In this document: positions 35,315-44,160 of the stretch, one piece after another | Numbering within the stretch: the stretch's first letter is position 1 | How the letters are laid out: each line of letters starts with the position of its first letter | NCBI GenBank assembly: GCA_016710745.1 | Contig: JADJVB010000010.1 | Location: 1 to 64,000, forward strand | Direction: 5' to 3' | Source of the DNA: Chitinophagaceae bacterium | Lineage (GTDB): Bacteria; Bacteroidota; Bacteroidia; Chitinophagales; Chitinophagaceae | Length of the DNA: 64,000 nucleotides | Made by a program: the position numbers and the translations under genes | Notes under the pieces: generated by a model | The model's database searches: none | Told to the model about the DNA's origin: nothing | Seen by the model: the letters and a program-made list of their open reading frames with translations, nothing else

Positions 35315-35586
35315 TAGATCTCCCCAAGGAATCCTGTCAATTGTTCTCCTGTCAATAGGTAATAATACATATGGGTCATATTTAAATATCACGCATTTTG
35401 TTATTCGGCTTGCTTATTATAAATTTGCAGTATCAAACAGGTGGATTTGTTTATTGTTCAACCTGAAAAAAACGAACTAATAAACGAAAGCAATTCTGCA
35501 TCACTTCTCCCAGATTGATTCTCGTTTAAAAGTTTATGTTAGTACTTATCAAATCGGGTCAAATCCGGTTTATTAACTTTTATACG
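35315..35586. other. Leader region of metH, no recognised element
   Basis: This 270-bp gap follows the last sRNA terminator. A short direct repeat, TCCTGTCAATT/TCCTGTCAATA, lies at about 35331-35358. I looked for SAM and cobalamin riboswitch cores, which often precede metH, and did not see one. The metH start is the ATG at 35587; the upstream frame from 35536 is unlikely to be translated. Confidence 0.5.
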
Positions 35587-36600
35587 ATGAAAACATTGCA
35601 AGACTGTTTACGGGAACGCATCCTGATCATTGACGGCGCCATGGGTACTATGATTCAGCGTCATAAACTGGAAGAAGCCGATTACCGCGGCGAACGGTTT
35701 AAAAACTGGCATACCGATGTGAAAGGCAACAACGACCTGCTTAGCATAACCCAGCCTCAGATCATTGAAGACATTCACAAACAATATCTTGAAGCCGGAG
35801 CCGATATCATTGAAACCAATACGTTCAGCAGTACCTCCATCGCCCAGGCCGATTACGATATGCAATCGCTGGCTTATGAACTGAATGTTGCTTCGGCAAA
35901 ATGTGCCCGTGCCGCTGCAGATGCCTATACGGCGATGAATCCGGATAAACCGCGATTTGTGGCCGGCGCCATTGGTCCGCTGAACAAAACGCTGTCTTTA
36001 TCGCCCGATGTAAACAATCCGGGGTTCAGGGCAGTCACCTTTGATGAAGTGGCCGCCGCTTACACCGGGCAGATAAAAGGACTTGTTGATGGCGGCGTTG
36101 ATATCATTTTAATTGAAACGATCTTTGATACGCTGAATGCAAAAGCTGCTATTTATGCATCAAAAAATTATTTTCGTTCGATCAATAAACCGGAGTTACC
36201 CCTCATGATTTCGGGCACTATAACAGATGCATCAGGACGTACACTCAGCGGACAAACCCTGGAAGCTTTTTATGTTTCGGTGATGCATGCCAACCCGATC
36301 AGCGTTGGTTTAAACTGTGCCTTAGGTGCTTCAGAAATGCGGCCGCATATTGAAGAACTGAGTCAGATTGCGGGATGTTATACCTCTGCCTACCCCAATG
36401 CGGGTTTACCCAATGCGTTTGGTGAATACGATGAGCAGCCCCATGAAACGGCCCATATAATCGAAGACTGGGCCAAAGAGGGCTTTGTAAATATTGTAGG
36501 TGGCTGTTGTGGTACCACACCGGATCATATAAAACATATAGCCGACGAAGTGAGTAAATTTAAGCCAAGGGAATTACCGGTTGTGGAATTGGTTTCTTGA
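35587..36600 (+). CDS. metH: Methionine synthase, homocysteine-binding N-terminal part (MetH)
   Basis: The roughly 337-residue protein is the homocysteine S-methyltransferase module: MKTLQDCLRERILIIDGAMG, IIETNTFSSTSIAQADY, GLNCALG near residue 242, and GGCCGTTPDHI near 305. These supply the three Cys zinc ligands (GLNC and GGCC). It ends FKPRELPVVELVS at a TGA that lies inside the left inverted repeat of the next element. In E. coli MetH this module continues without a break into the folate domain, which is here encoded separately from 37078. Confidence 0.93.
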   Translation: MKTLQDCLRERILIIDGAMGTMIQRHKLEEADYRGERFKNWHTDVKGNNDLLSITQPQIIEDIHKQYLEAGADIIETNTFSSTSIAQADYDMQSLAYELNVASAKCARAAADAYTAMNPDKPRFVAGAIGPLNKTLSLSPDVNNPGFRAVTFDEVAAAYTGQIKGLVDGGVDIILIETIFDTLNAKAAIYASKNYFRSINKPELPLMISGTITDASGRTLSGQTLEAFYVSVMHANPISVGLNCALGASEMRPHIEELSQIAGCYTSAYPNAGLPNAFGEYDEQPHETAHIIEDWAKEGFVNIVGGCCGTTPDHIKHIADEVSKFKPRELPVVELVS

Positions 36601-37069
36601 ACCACCAAGGCACGAAGGCACCAAGAAACACAAAGTTTATGTATCAAAAATTATCCGATAAAGAAGAATGGATAGCTAAACAGATAGTAGATATTGCTTT
36701 CGACATTCATAAACAACTAGGGCCCGGATTATTAGAAAGTGTTTATGCAAAATGTTTCTTTTATGAATTATCAAACAGAGCGATAAGTTTTGAAAAAGAA
36801 AAACAAGTGCCAATAATTTATAACGATTTAAAAATTGACGATGGACTTAGATTAGATTGCCTGGTTGATAGTTTAGTCATTATCGAGTTTAAAGCACAGG
36901 AAAATTATCACCCGGTTTGGGATGCGCAATTAATGAGTTATTTAAAACTCACTGAAAAACGTTTAGGATTTCTAATAAACTTCCATGTTCCCTTAATGAA
37001 GCATGGAATTAAAAGAATAATAATGTAAAACTTAGCGCCACTTTGTGCCTTAGTGCCTTGGTGGTTCAA
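36597..37069. mobile_element. Inverted-repeat-bounded GxxExxY element
   Basis: A 473-bp unit is bounded by imperfect 29-bp inverted repeats: left TTGAACCACCAAGGCAC... at 36597-36625, right the reverse complement at 37041-37069, 27 of 29 positions alike. It encloses one GxxExxY gene and no transposase. No target-site duplication is obvious. It sits exactly between the two metH parts. It could be moved in trans, or be a captured cassette. Confidence 0.7.
36639..37028 (+). CDS. GxxExxY-family protein
   Basis: The 129-residue protein starts MYQKLSDKEEWIAKQIVDIA (ATG at 36639). It has the family motif GPGLLESVYAKCFFYEL (the G-x-x-E-x-x-Y pattern), then LRLDCLVDSLVIIEFKAQEN. The latter resembles the D...E-x-K core of PD-(D/E)XK nucleases. 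Its biological role is unknown. Genes of this family are commonly found singly, between inverted repeats, in environmental Bacteroidota, as here. Confidence 0.88.
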   Translation: MYQKLSDKEEWIAKQIVDIAFDIHKQLGPGLLESVYAKCFFYELSNRAISFEKEKQVPIIYNDLKIDDGLRLDCLVDSLVIIEFKAQENYHPVWDAQLMSYLKLTEKRLGFLINFHVPLMKHGIKRIIM

Positions 37070-37077
37070 CACTTTAA

Positions 37078-39804
37078 ATGAATACAATCAAACCATATTT
37101 AAGATTAAGCGGTTTAGAACCCCTGATCGTTCGGCCCGAAACCAATTTCATCAATGTTGGTGAACGCACCAATGTAACGGGCAGCAAAATGTTTGCCCGC
37201 CTGATACGGGAAGACAAATTTGAAGAAGCCCTGGCCGTTGCCCGCCAGCAGGTAGAAAACGGTGCACAGGTGATTGACGTAAATATGGATGATGCGCTGC
37301 TGGATGGCGTGCAGGCAATGACCCGGTTTTTGAACCTGGTACAGAGTGAACCTGATATAGCCAGGATTCCCATCATGATCGACTCATCGAAATTTGAAAT
37401 AATTGAAGCCGGCTTAAAATGTGTACAGGGAAAATGTATCGTGAATTCGATCTCGATGAAAGAAGGTGAAGAAAAATTTATCGAGCAGGCTTTTGTTTGT
37501 AAAAGCTTTGGCGCTTCGGTCATTGTAATGGCTTTTGATGAAGCAGGACAGGCCGATACCAAAGAACGTAAAGTAGATATTTGCAAACGGGCATACAAAA
37601 TACTCACCGAACAGGTTGGCTATGCCCCACAGGATATCATTTTCGATCCCAATATTTTTGCCATCGCCACGGGTATTGAAGAGCATAATAATTATGCCGT
37701 AGATTTTATTGAAGCCACCCGTGAAATAAAAAAATGGATGCCACTTACCAAAGTGAGCGGTGGGGTAAGTAATGTGTCGTTCTCCTTCCGTGGCAATGAA
37801 CATGTACGGGAAGCCATTCATAGTGTATTTCTTTTTCATGCCATACATGCGGGCATGGATATGGGCATTGTAAATGCAGGCCAGTTGGCCGTTTACGACG
37901 AAATAGAACCAACCTTAAAAGCCATTTGTGAGGATGTTATCCTTAACCGGAACAACGATAACAATGAGACGACAGAAAAAATGATCGCTTTTGCAGAAAC
38001 GATCAAGGCAAAAGGAAAAGTTATTGTAAAGGATGAAAGCTGGAGAAAAGAATCCGTGGAAAGCCGCCTCTCCCATTCGCTGGTGAATGGCATCACCGAT
38101 TATATTGAAGCCGATACCGAAGAGGCCCGTTTGAAATATCCAATACCGCTGGATGTGATTGAAGGGCCGCTAATGGATGGGATGAACATCGTAGGTGATC
38201 TTTTTGGCTCGGGTAAAATGTTTCTGCCACAGGTGGTAAAAAGCGCCCGCGTAATGAAAAAGGCTGTAGCCGTTTTAACGCCGTTTATTGAACAGGAAAA
38301 GGAAGATCGTAAAAATGCACACCTGGCGGCAGGCACGGTAAATGAAGAAGCTGCCGGCGCCGCAAAGATATTATTGGCTACAGTTAAAGGAGATGTTCAT
38401 GATATCGGTAAAAATATTGTGGGCGTTGTATTGGGTTGTAATGGATATGATATTATCGACCTGGGTGTGATGGTGCCCACCGATAAGATTTTAGAAACGG
38501 CCATCAGGGAAAAAGTCGACATCATTGGCTTAAGTGGTTTGATAACCCCCTCGCTTGACGAAATGGTACATGTGGCCCATGAGATGAAACGCAGGGGAAT
38601 AACCTTGCCCCTGATGATTGGCGGCGCTACTACATCCCGCATGCACACCGCGGTAAAAATTGCACCGCAGTATGATGAAGGCGTGGTGCACGTTTTGGAT
38701 GCCAGCCGAAGTGTAACCGTTGCCGGGAGTTTGTTAAGTAAAGATCAGAAGCCGGCCTTTTTAAAAAATATAAAAGCCGAATACGATAAACTGGTTACCG
38801 ATTTCGGCAATAAAAAATCGGCTAAACAATATTTGAGATTTGAAGAAGCACAAAAAAATGGCGCTGTAATTGATTGGGCGAATTACAAACCGGTTACTCC
38901 GGCATTTACCGGAACCAAAGTTTTAGAAAACTATCCGTTAGCCGAAATTGCGGAGTACATCGACTGGCAACCTTTCTTTATTGCCTGGGAAATGCATGGG
39001 AAATTTCCGGCCTTACTCACCGATCCTGTGATTGGCGTGGAAGCCACTAAACTATACAACGATGCAAAAAAATTATTACAGCAGATAATTGACGAAGCCT
39101 GGCTGACCGCGAAAGGGGTTGTTGGTTTTTGGGAAATGGCCAGAACAGCTCCAGATACAGTTACTGTCTATGATGAAAAAGGATTAGAAATTAATAAACT
39201 TGAATTTCTGCGGCAGCAGATTAAAAAAGTTACGGGGCAGCCTAATCTTTCTTTAGCAGACTTTATTGCGCCAAAAGATGCTGCCCAAAATCCCCCCTTG
39301 GGGGGTGGGGGGGCTTTTTCTGTAACCATTCAGGGCATCGAACCCCATATCAAAAAATTTGAGGCAAATCACGACGACTACGACAAAATAATTCTTCAGG
39401 CATTGGCCGATCGTTTGGCAGAAGCGTTTGCCGAATTATTGCATAAAAAAACAAGAATCGAATATTGGGGCTATGTATCTGAAGAGCACCTCAGCAACGA
39501 ACAACTGGTCAGGGAAGAATACCTGGGCATTCGTCCGGCGCCGGGTTATCCCGCGTGCCCCGATCATACCGAAAAATATAAATTATTTGAATTGTTGGGT
39601 GGCGAAGAAGCAACCGGCATTCAACTCACCGAGTCGCTGGCCATGTACCCGGCCTCATCGGTTTGTGGCTGGTATTTTGCCCACCCCGATAGTAAATATT
39701 TTGGTGTGGGTAAAATTGAACTAGACCAGTTGCATGATTATGCCAAAAGAAAAGGAATGAGCATAGAAGAGGCAACCCGGTGGTTAAGGCCGATATTGGA
39801 ATGA
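37078..39804 (+). CDS. metH: Methionine synthase, folate/B12/activation part (MetH)
   Basis: The 908-residue protein starts MNTIKPYLRLSGLEPLIVRP, then FINVGERTNVTGSKMF, the pterin-binding domain. The cobalamin domain has MFLPQVVKSARVMKKAV (cap) and DVHDIGKN near residue 440 with the lower-ligand His. The C-terminal activation domain has RPAPGYPACPDHTEK near residue 818. It would transfer methyl groups from methyltetrahydrofolate to homocysteine together with the N-terminal part. A CCCCCC/GGGGGG palindromic insert lies in frame near residues 738-746. It converges with the DUF3137 gene. Confidence 0.95.
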   Translation: MNTIKPYLRLSGLEPLIVRPETNFINVGERTNVTGSKMFARLIREDKFEEALAVARQQVENGAQVIDVNMDDALLDGVQAMTRFLNLVQSEPDIARIPIMIDSSKFEIIEAGLKCVQGKCIVNSISMKEGEEKFIEQAFVCKSFGASVIVMAFDEAGQADTKERKVDICKRAYKILTEQVGYAPQDIIFDPNIFAIATGIEEHNNYAVDFIEATREIKKWMPLTKVSGGVSNVSFSFRGNEHVREAIHSVFLFHAIHAGMDMGIVNAGQLAVYDEIEPTLKAICEDVILNRNNDNNETTEKMIAFAETIKAKGKVIVKDESWRKESVESRLSHSLVNGITDYIEADTEEARLKYPIPLDVIEGPLMDGMNIVGDLFGSGKMFLPQVVKSARVMKKAVAVLTPFIEQEKEDRKNAHLAAGTVNEEAAGAAKILLATVKGDVHDIGKNIVGVVLGCNGYDIIDLGVMVPTDKILETAIREKVDIIGLSGLITPSLDEMVHVAHEMKRRGITLPLMIGGATTSRMHTAVKIAPQYDEGVVHVLDASRSVTVAGSLLSKDQKPAFLKNIKAEYDKLVTDFGNKKSAKQYLRFEEAQKNGAVIDWANYKPVTPAFTGTKVLENYPLAEIAEYIDWQPFFIAWEMHGKFPALLTDPVIGVEATKLYNDAKKLLQQIIDEAWLTAKGVVGFWEMARTAPDTVTVYDEKGLEINKLEFLRQQIKKVTGQPNLSLADFIAPKDAAQNPPLGGGGAFSVTIQGIEPHIKKFEANHDDYDKIILQALADRLAEAFAELLHKKTRIEYWGYVSEEHLSNEQLVREEYLGIRPAPGYPACPDHTEKYKLFELLGGEEATGIQLTESLAMYPASSVCGWYFAHPDSKYFGVGKIELDQLHDYAKRKGMSIEEATRWLRPILE
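39291..39314 (+). repeat. In-frame palindromic insert within metH
   Basis: C6-TT-G6, then T and a G7-C tail, is inserted in frame and translates as NPPLGGGGAF, unlike the surrounding alpha-helical protein. It lies between LADFIAPKDAAQ and SVTIQGIEPH. A similar in-frame element occurs at 49248-49275. These look like copies of one short palindromic repeat that can sit inside coding sequence. Confidence 0.75.
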
Positions 39805-40737
39805 TCAGGCGAGCCTGTTCAGCTCCAGTTTTTTAATAATATTGTACACCAATAATATCGTGTAGAAATAGTTTTTGATCACTTCCTTATCCCGCAATCC
39901 TTTCTCAGACGGCTCCAGCAGGTTTTCGTTAAAGGGCACCGCGATATAACATTTGCCGGCAACAAATGAAAATACAATATCTTTATTCAGTTTATTTTTT
40001 ATGGCTAGCATATGGTCCATCATGTTGTACGACAGGATCATAGAAGCCTCTTCGGCACTGGTAGTATAAACGGTATACATGTCGTTAAATCCTTCGTGAT
40101 CAATTTTCAATCGCTGCACATGCGGTAATGAAAACATTCTATATTGTTCATCAGCCAGGCTGGCAGGCAGTTGTGCTCTTCCTTTTAACCAGATATAGGT
40201 ACCGGCCCTAAAAGTATTGTTGAGATTGGCAACAAAAAACAATCCTTTAAAAATATTTTCGGTACCCGCTACATCCTCATACCTCGCTACAATTTCAGAA
40301 CAATGAAAGGTAACGCCGTTATACACAGATTGCCAGTAATCGTCACCATCGAAATGCGAAAACCGGCGCCGGTACAGGCCACTGGCCTTATACTCTTTTT
40401 TTGAAACAAACCCCATGGGTTTATATTTCGCCGATGGATTAATGAAGCTGATGATCTGCCCGATTATCTTTTCTTTAAAGTCATCCAGGTACCGGTCGTT
40501 ATACCGGGTCCAGAAAAACACACCGATGATACACATCAGCAACATGCCTATCGCCAGGATATGCCCGCTGGGAAAGATCTTAATGAAATAAAGTAAAAAA
40601 CACAGAAAAGCACCGGCGCCGGTATATAGCGTAAATTTTTTCCAGTTATAAGCCGAGTGCTGTTCATTATCCAATTCGTTGAGAAAGGGTTGAATTTTGA
40701 TCGTATAAAAACTTTCAAAGTCTTTAACAGTTTCCAT
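39805..40737 (-). CDS. DUF3137 membrane protein
   Basis: The 310-residue protein has two hydrophobic segments near residues 35-75 (GAGAFLCFLLYFIKIFPSG, LAIGMLLMCIIGVFFW). A large soluble domain follows, with GDDYWQSVYNGVTFHCSEIV and GLFFVANLNNTFRAGTYIWL. DUF3137 is widespread in bacteria with no fixed function. Its 3' end meets metH tail-to-tail at 39804/39805. Confidence 0.88.
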   Translation of the reverse strand: METVKDFESFYTIKIQPFLNELDNEQHSAYNWKKFTLYTGAGAFLCFLLYFIKIFPSGHILAIGMLLMCIIGVFFWTRYNDRYLDDFKEKIIGQIISFINPSAKYKPMGFVSKKEYKASGLYRRRFSHFDGDDYWQSVYNGVTFHCSEIVARYEDVAGTENIFKGLFFVANLNNTFRAGTYIWLKGRAQLPASLADEQYRMFSLPHVQRLKIDHEGFNDMYTVYTTSAEEASMILSYNMMDHMLAIKNKLNKDIVFSFVAGKCYIAVPFNENLLEPSEKGLRDKEVIKNYFYTILLVYNIIKKLELNRLA

Positions 40738-40778
40738 ATGGGTTCGCTATTTTTACCGGTATAAATATAAACATCATT

Positions 40779-41549
40779 ATGCGTATCATATCCTACAACG
40801 TTAACGGCATCCGGGCAGCCATAAAAAAAGGATTTATCGACTGGTTAAAGACCAATCCGGCTGATATTATCTGTTTGCAGGAAACCAAAGCCACCCAGGG
40901 AGATGTGGACGTTAAACAACTGGAAGCCCTGGGTTTTCATCACCATTGGTACAGTGCTCAAAAAAAAGGTTATAGCGGTGTTGCGGTGTTTTCGAAAATC
41001 GAGCCGGATCATGTGGTATTTGGTAACGGACATAAGGAAAGTGATGATGAAGGCCGTGTTATACAACTGGATTTTGGTGATATAAGATTGATCAATGCTT
41101 ATTTTCCATCAGGTACCAGTGGCGATATACGGCAGGATTTTAAATACCAGTGGTTAGCAGAGTTTCATAAATACCTGAACAAATTAAAAAAGAAACATCC
41201 TAAGATCGTATTGGTAGGTGATTACAATATTGCCCATAACGAAATCGATATACACGATCCCAGAGGTAATAAAAAGAGCAGTGGGTTTTTACCCGAAGAA
41301 CGGGAGTGGATGACGAAGTTTTTAAACAGTGGATGGGTTGATACCTTCCGTGAATTTCATCCCGAACCTGGTCGATACAGCTGGTGGAGCCAGCGGTTCC
41401 CTTCGGTACGGTTGAATAATAAGGGCTGGCGCATTGATTATATTACCGTAACTGAACCGTTGAAAAACCAATTACAAGACGCGGATATTTTACCCGATAT
41501 AAAACACAGCGATCATTGCCCGGTTTACCTCGAGCTTAAAGAAAAATAA
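40779..41549 (+). CDS. xth: Exodeoxyribonuclease III (Xth)
   Basis: The 256-residue AP endonuclease begins MRIISYNVNGIRAAIKKGF. It has LQETK near residue 35 (metal ligand Glu), GDYNIAHNEIDIHDP near 147, WRIDYITVT near 222 and the catalytic SDHCPVYLEL at the C-terminus. It cleaves abasic sites and 3'-blocked DNA ends. Length is normal. The DUF4286 gene follows 15 bp later. Confidence 0.96.
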   Translation: MRIISYNVNGIRAAIKKGFIDWLKTNPADIICLQETKATQGDVDVKQLEALGFHHHWYSAQKKGYSGVAVFSKIEPDHVVFGNGHKESDDEGRVIQLDFGDIRLINAYFPSGTSGDIRQDFKYQWLAEFHKYLNKLKKKHPKIVLVGDYNIAHNEIDIHDPRGNKKSSGFLPEEREWMTKFLNSGWVDTFREFHPEPGRYSWWSQRFPSVRLNNKGWRIDYITVTEPLKNQLQDADILPDIKHSDHCPVYLELKEK

Positions 41550-41564
41550 TTAAACGTTTATTGC

Positions 41565-41870
41565 ATGATCATTTATAACGTCACTATCAAAATTCAGCAT
41601 GCTGTACATGAAGACTGGCTGCAATGGTTAAAAAAAGAACATATTCCCGATGTGATCGCCACCGGTTGCTTTACCCATGCTGTGATTTTAAGGTTAATGG
41701 AAGTTGATGACACCGAAGGGCCAACCTATGCCGTACAGTATTTTTCCGAAAGCAAGGGTTTATACAATAATTATATTGAAAACCATGCGGCCAACATGCG
41801 GCAAAAAGGATACGATACCTGGGGCGATACATTCATCGCTTTTCGGTCTGTTATGCAGGTTGTTAACTAA
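41565..41870 (+). CDS. DUF4286-family protein
   Basis: The 101-residue protein reads MIIYNVTIKIQHAVHEDWLQ, then KKEHIPDVIATGCF and GPTYAVQYFSESKGLYNNYI, the DUF4286 pattern. It is a small soluble alpha/beta protein of the dimeric ferredoxin-like kind. No function is established. It probably shares a transcript with xth. Confidence 0.88.
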   Translation: MIIYNVTIKIQHAVHEDWLQWLKKEHIPDVIATGCFTHAVILRLMEVDDTEGPTYAVQYFSESKGLYNNYIENHAANMRQKGYDTWGDTFIAFRSVMQVVN

Positions 41871-42104
41871 TTGTGCAAAACAATTTATTTCATCATTTTA
41901 TTTATTTGGTGTTTTTTGTAATCGGATATAATCCGCACGGGTAAAGGATTTCGCCGGATAAATTACAAAACGCAGTACTGTAGCGGCTTTTAGCTTATCG
42001 TACCGCCCGGGCACGACCGGTATTTGTTTGGAAAAACAGCCGAAAACCCCTGTTCTCTCTGCTTTTCAGCCATTCATACTAAAAAATAATATCACAAAAA
42101 AAAT
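41871..42104. other. Unassigned intergenic region before HU
   Basis: This 234-bp gap between DUF4286 and the HU promoter has no convincing gene in either strand. It is AT-rich with no repeat of the families seen elsewhere in the window. It probably contains a downstream end for the xth transcript, which I could not delimit. Confidence 0.4.
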
Positions 42105-42134
42105 TTTGTTGCAATTAAAAAGCCTCTATATTTG
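42105..42134 (+). promoter_or_regulatory. Consensus Bacteroidota promoter of the HU gene
   Basis: TTTG at 42105-42108, an 18-bp spacer and TATATTTG at 42127-42134 match the TTTG / TAnnTTTG -33/-7 consensus of Bacteroidota. Transcription should start near 42141, giving a leader of about 24 nt before the HU ATG at 42165. Confidence 0.82.
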
Positions 42135-42164
42135 TTGCAGTTAAAAAATTCAAAAAAAATTATC

Positions 42165-42434
42165 ATGAACAAAGCTGAATTAATTTCAAAACTTGCTGAC
42201 GATGCAGGTATTACAAAAACACAGGCAAATGCTGCTTTAGATTCTTTCGTAAGCGCTGTTACTAAAACTTTAAAAGGTGGCGGTAAAGTTACCCTGGTAG
42301 GATTTGGTACTTTTTCTGTTTCAAAGAGAGCTGCCCGTAATGGCCGCAATCCGCAAACAGGTGCTGTTATCAAAATTAAAGCAAAGAAAGTTGCCAAATT
42401 TAAAGCCGGTAAAGAGTTATCAGCTAAGATGTAA
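42165..42434 (+). CDS. HU-family DNA-binding protein
   Basis: The 89-residue protein is a complete HU: MNKAELISKLADDAGITKTQ, ALDSFVSAVTKTLKGGGKVT, VGFGTFSVSKRAARNGRNPQ, the DNA-contacting arm (RNPQTGA), and a KKVAKFKAGKEL end. It is a nucleoid protein that bends DNA as a dimer. It has a consensus promoter upstream and a strong terminator downstream, so it is a single, probably highly expressed gene. Confidence 0.97.
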   Translation: MNKAELISKLADDAGITKTQANAALDSFVSAVTKTLKGGGKVTLVGFGTFSVSKRAARNGRNPQTGAVIKIKAKKVAKFKAGKELSAKM

Positions 42435-42450
42435 TTTTGTATTTAAATCG

Positions 42451-42487
42451 AAAAAAAGCAAGGTGCTGATGTGCCTTGCTTTTTTTG
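42451..42487 (+). terminator. Intrinsic terminator of HU
   Basis: AAAGCAAGG and CCTTGCTTT form a strong stem with a GTGCTGATGTG loop region, followed by T7. It lies 17 bp after the HU stop and isolates it from the bTHX gene. Confidence 0.9.
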
Positions 42488-42523
42488 TAAACATTGAATC
42501 ATTAATAAAACAAAATAATAATT

Positions 42524-42658
42524 ATGGGACGTGGTGATATTAAAACAAAAAAAGGAAAGATTTTTGCCGGATCATTTGGTAAAAAAAGAGCAGCGAAGCC
42601 GGTTAAAAAAGTTGTAGCTCCAGTTAAAAAGAAAGCGGCAGCGAAGAAGAAAGCCTAG
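42524..42658 (+). CDS. 30S ribosomal protein bTHX
   Basis: The 44-residue peptide begins MGRGDIKTKKGKIFAGSFGK, matching the bTHX pattern MGRGDxKTKxGKIxxGS. A lysine/alanine-rich tail (KKKAAAKKKA) follows. bTHX binds the top of the 30S head in Bacteroidota and Thermus. It was located by eye, being too short for typical gene length cut-offs. It lies 90 bp behind HU's stop and after its terminator, so it has its own promoter. Confidence 0.92.
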   Translation: MGRGDIKTKKGKIFAGSFGKKRAAKPVKKVVAPVKKKAAAKKKA

Positions 42659-42740
42659 TTAGCTAATGTGCGATGTGTAATGCAGGATTAACGGCAGCCC
42701 GATAAAACTACGTACGCCGGGCTTCCTGCAACCTGCCTGG

Positions 42741-43385
42741 TTAAGGTGCCAGTCTTTGTATTTTCCAGCTGCCATCCACTGTTTTTATATATTGGATGCG
42801 ATCGTGGAGGCGACTGGGACGCCCCTGCCAAAATTCTAAAACTGATGGTTTTACCAGGTAACCGCCCCAGTGGGCGGGCCTGCTGATAAACGAACCGGCA
42901 AATTGGGTCGTGTACTTCTCGATATTTTTTTCGATCACCTCCCTGGATTCAATGACGGTACTTTGCGGCGAAGCCCAGGCTCCAGTTTTACTCCCTTCGG
43001 GCCTCGAGTTAAAATAAGCATCACTTTCAGCAGCTGTTACTTTTTCCACAGTACCCGATATTTTAACCTGCCTTTCCATATCTTTCCAATAAAACAACAG
43101 GCAGGCATTAGGATTTTCTTCAAGTTCTTTAGCTTTTTGGCTGTTGTAATTTGTAAAAAAAACAAAACCTTCTTCCGAAACCGATTTCAATAGTACGGTC
43201 CGGGCATCCGGTATTCCTGCTTTTGAAGCAGTGGCCAGCGTCATTGCATTAATTTCATCCATCCCACTGCTTACTTCATCTTTCCACCAGGAATTGAATT
43301 GTTCGATCGGATCGCTGTCGACATCGTCTTCGGATAATGTTTGTTTTTGATAGTCTTTTCTGAGGTCGGCAATATTTTTACTCAT
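42741..43385 (-). CDS. pdxH: Pyridoxamine 5'-phosphate oxidase PdxH
   Basis: The 214-residue FMN protein has the PdxH layout: MSKNIADLRKDYQKQTLSED, PDARTVLLKSVSEEGFVFFT (FMN site), NACLLFYWKDMERQVKISGT, and the C-terminal RPAHWGGYLVKPSVLEFWQG with RLHDRIQY. It makes pyridoxal phosphate from pyridoxine or pyridoxamine phosphate. The length is standard. The gene is alone, converging on bTHX. Confidence 0.96.
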   Translation of the reverse strand: MSKNIADLRKDYQKQTLSEDDVDSDPIEQFNSWWKDEVSSGMDEINAMTLATASKAGIPDARTVLLKSVSEEGFVFFTNYNSQKAKELEENPNACLLFYWKDMERQVKISGTVEKVTAAESDAYFNSRPEGSKTGAWASPQSTVIESREVIEKNIEKYTTQFAGSFISRPAHWGGYLVKPSVLEFWQGRPSRLHDRIQYIKTVDGSWKIQRLAP

Positions 43386-43427
43386 GCTGATATTTTTACT
43401 TTGTAAATTTCGGCTAATTACTTCATT

Positions 43428-43456
43428 AAAAAAAGCATTCGCCGATCAGCGAATGC
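43428..43456 (-). terminator. Intrinsic terminator of the Yip1-like gene
   Basis: On the minus strand GCATTCGC pairs with GCGAATGC around a six-base loop (43435-43456 in plus coordinates), followed by T7 at 43434-43428. It lies 29 bp after the end of the Yip1-like gene and stops its transcript before pdxH. Confidence 0.9.
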
Positions 43457-43485
43457 TCTTGTTTATGCTTTTTAAAATACGTCGT

Positions 43486-44076
43486 TTATCTAAACATACT
43501 GCCCGCTGTCATGCCCATGGCAGCATATAATATAGCACCCAGGATGGCAACCAATACAAAATACAATACGATCATGATCACATACACCACCAGCATATAT
43601 ACCACCTTTTTATCTTCGGGTGTTTTTTTAAGTGGCCCAATCCCCAGGTACATTAAATAAATACCGTAGGCCCAGGCGGCCAGGCTAATCAGCCATCCAA
43701 CAACCGGCACAAACGACAACAAGGCACCTATATAGCTTGCTGTGCCCGAATAAGCAACCAGTTGAGCCGATTTTCCCATATCCTTTTCCGACGCAAAACT
43801 CGGCGCCAGCATATCAACGAGAATTACGGTAATATAGTAAGCCACCACAGAGGCCACCAGCGCAATTACGGCTCCTACTATAAAAAATTTGAGTCCCCAT
43901 GAAAAAGTACCGGCAAATAATAACCCTTTTAAAAGGGTTCCGGCAGCGCCGATAACAGATAAAGGAAGCACGTAGCTCATCAGGAGCGACTGCGCTGTTG
44001 CAGTTTCTCCGTTTATTACTTCCCATTCAGTTTTGGGTGTAATTAAAATGTTTTTTACTCTTTCAATAATGTTCAT
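43486..44076 (-). CDS. Yip1-family membrane protein
   Basis: The 196-residue protein starts MNIIERVKNILITPKTEWEV (ATG at 44076; a TTG six bases earlier is less likely). It has about five membrane segments, with the family's GYLISLAAWAYGIYLMYLGI-like region (WLISLAAWAYGIYLMYLGIG) and KTPEDKKV. Yip1 proteins act in membrane trafficking in eukaryotes; the bacterial role is unknown. It is a single gene followed by a strong terminator. Confidence 0.87.
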   Translation of the reverse strand: MNIIERVKNILITPKTEWEVINGETATAQSLLMSYVLPLSVIGAAGTLLKGLLFAGTFSWGLKFFIVGAVIALVASVVAYYITVILVDMLAPSFASEKDMGKSAQLVAYSGTASYIGALLSFVPVVGWLISLAAWAYGIYLMYLGIGPLKKTPEDKKVVYMLVVYVIMIVLYFVLVAILGAILYAAMGMTAGSMFR

Positions 44077-44160
44077 ATGCAATAAGTTTTAGAGGAGTAA
44101 AATATAAAATAGGTAGCAGCAAAACAAGTGTTTATGACATTTATTTTCCGAATATGGCTG

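Noticed and set aside
35315..35586. SAM or cobalamin riboswitch upstream of metH
   Set aside because: I looked for the conserved cores by eye and found neither. A covariance-model search would be decisive.
36597..37069. Complete insertion sequence
   Set aside because: Clear inverted repeats exist, but there is no transposase and no visible target-site duplication, so it is called only an element-like cassette.
41871..42104. Gene in the gap before HU
   Set aside because: The only frame overlaps the end of DUF4286 in another frame and has no protein-like features.
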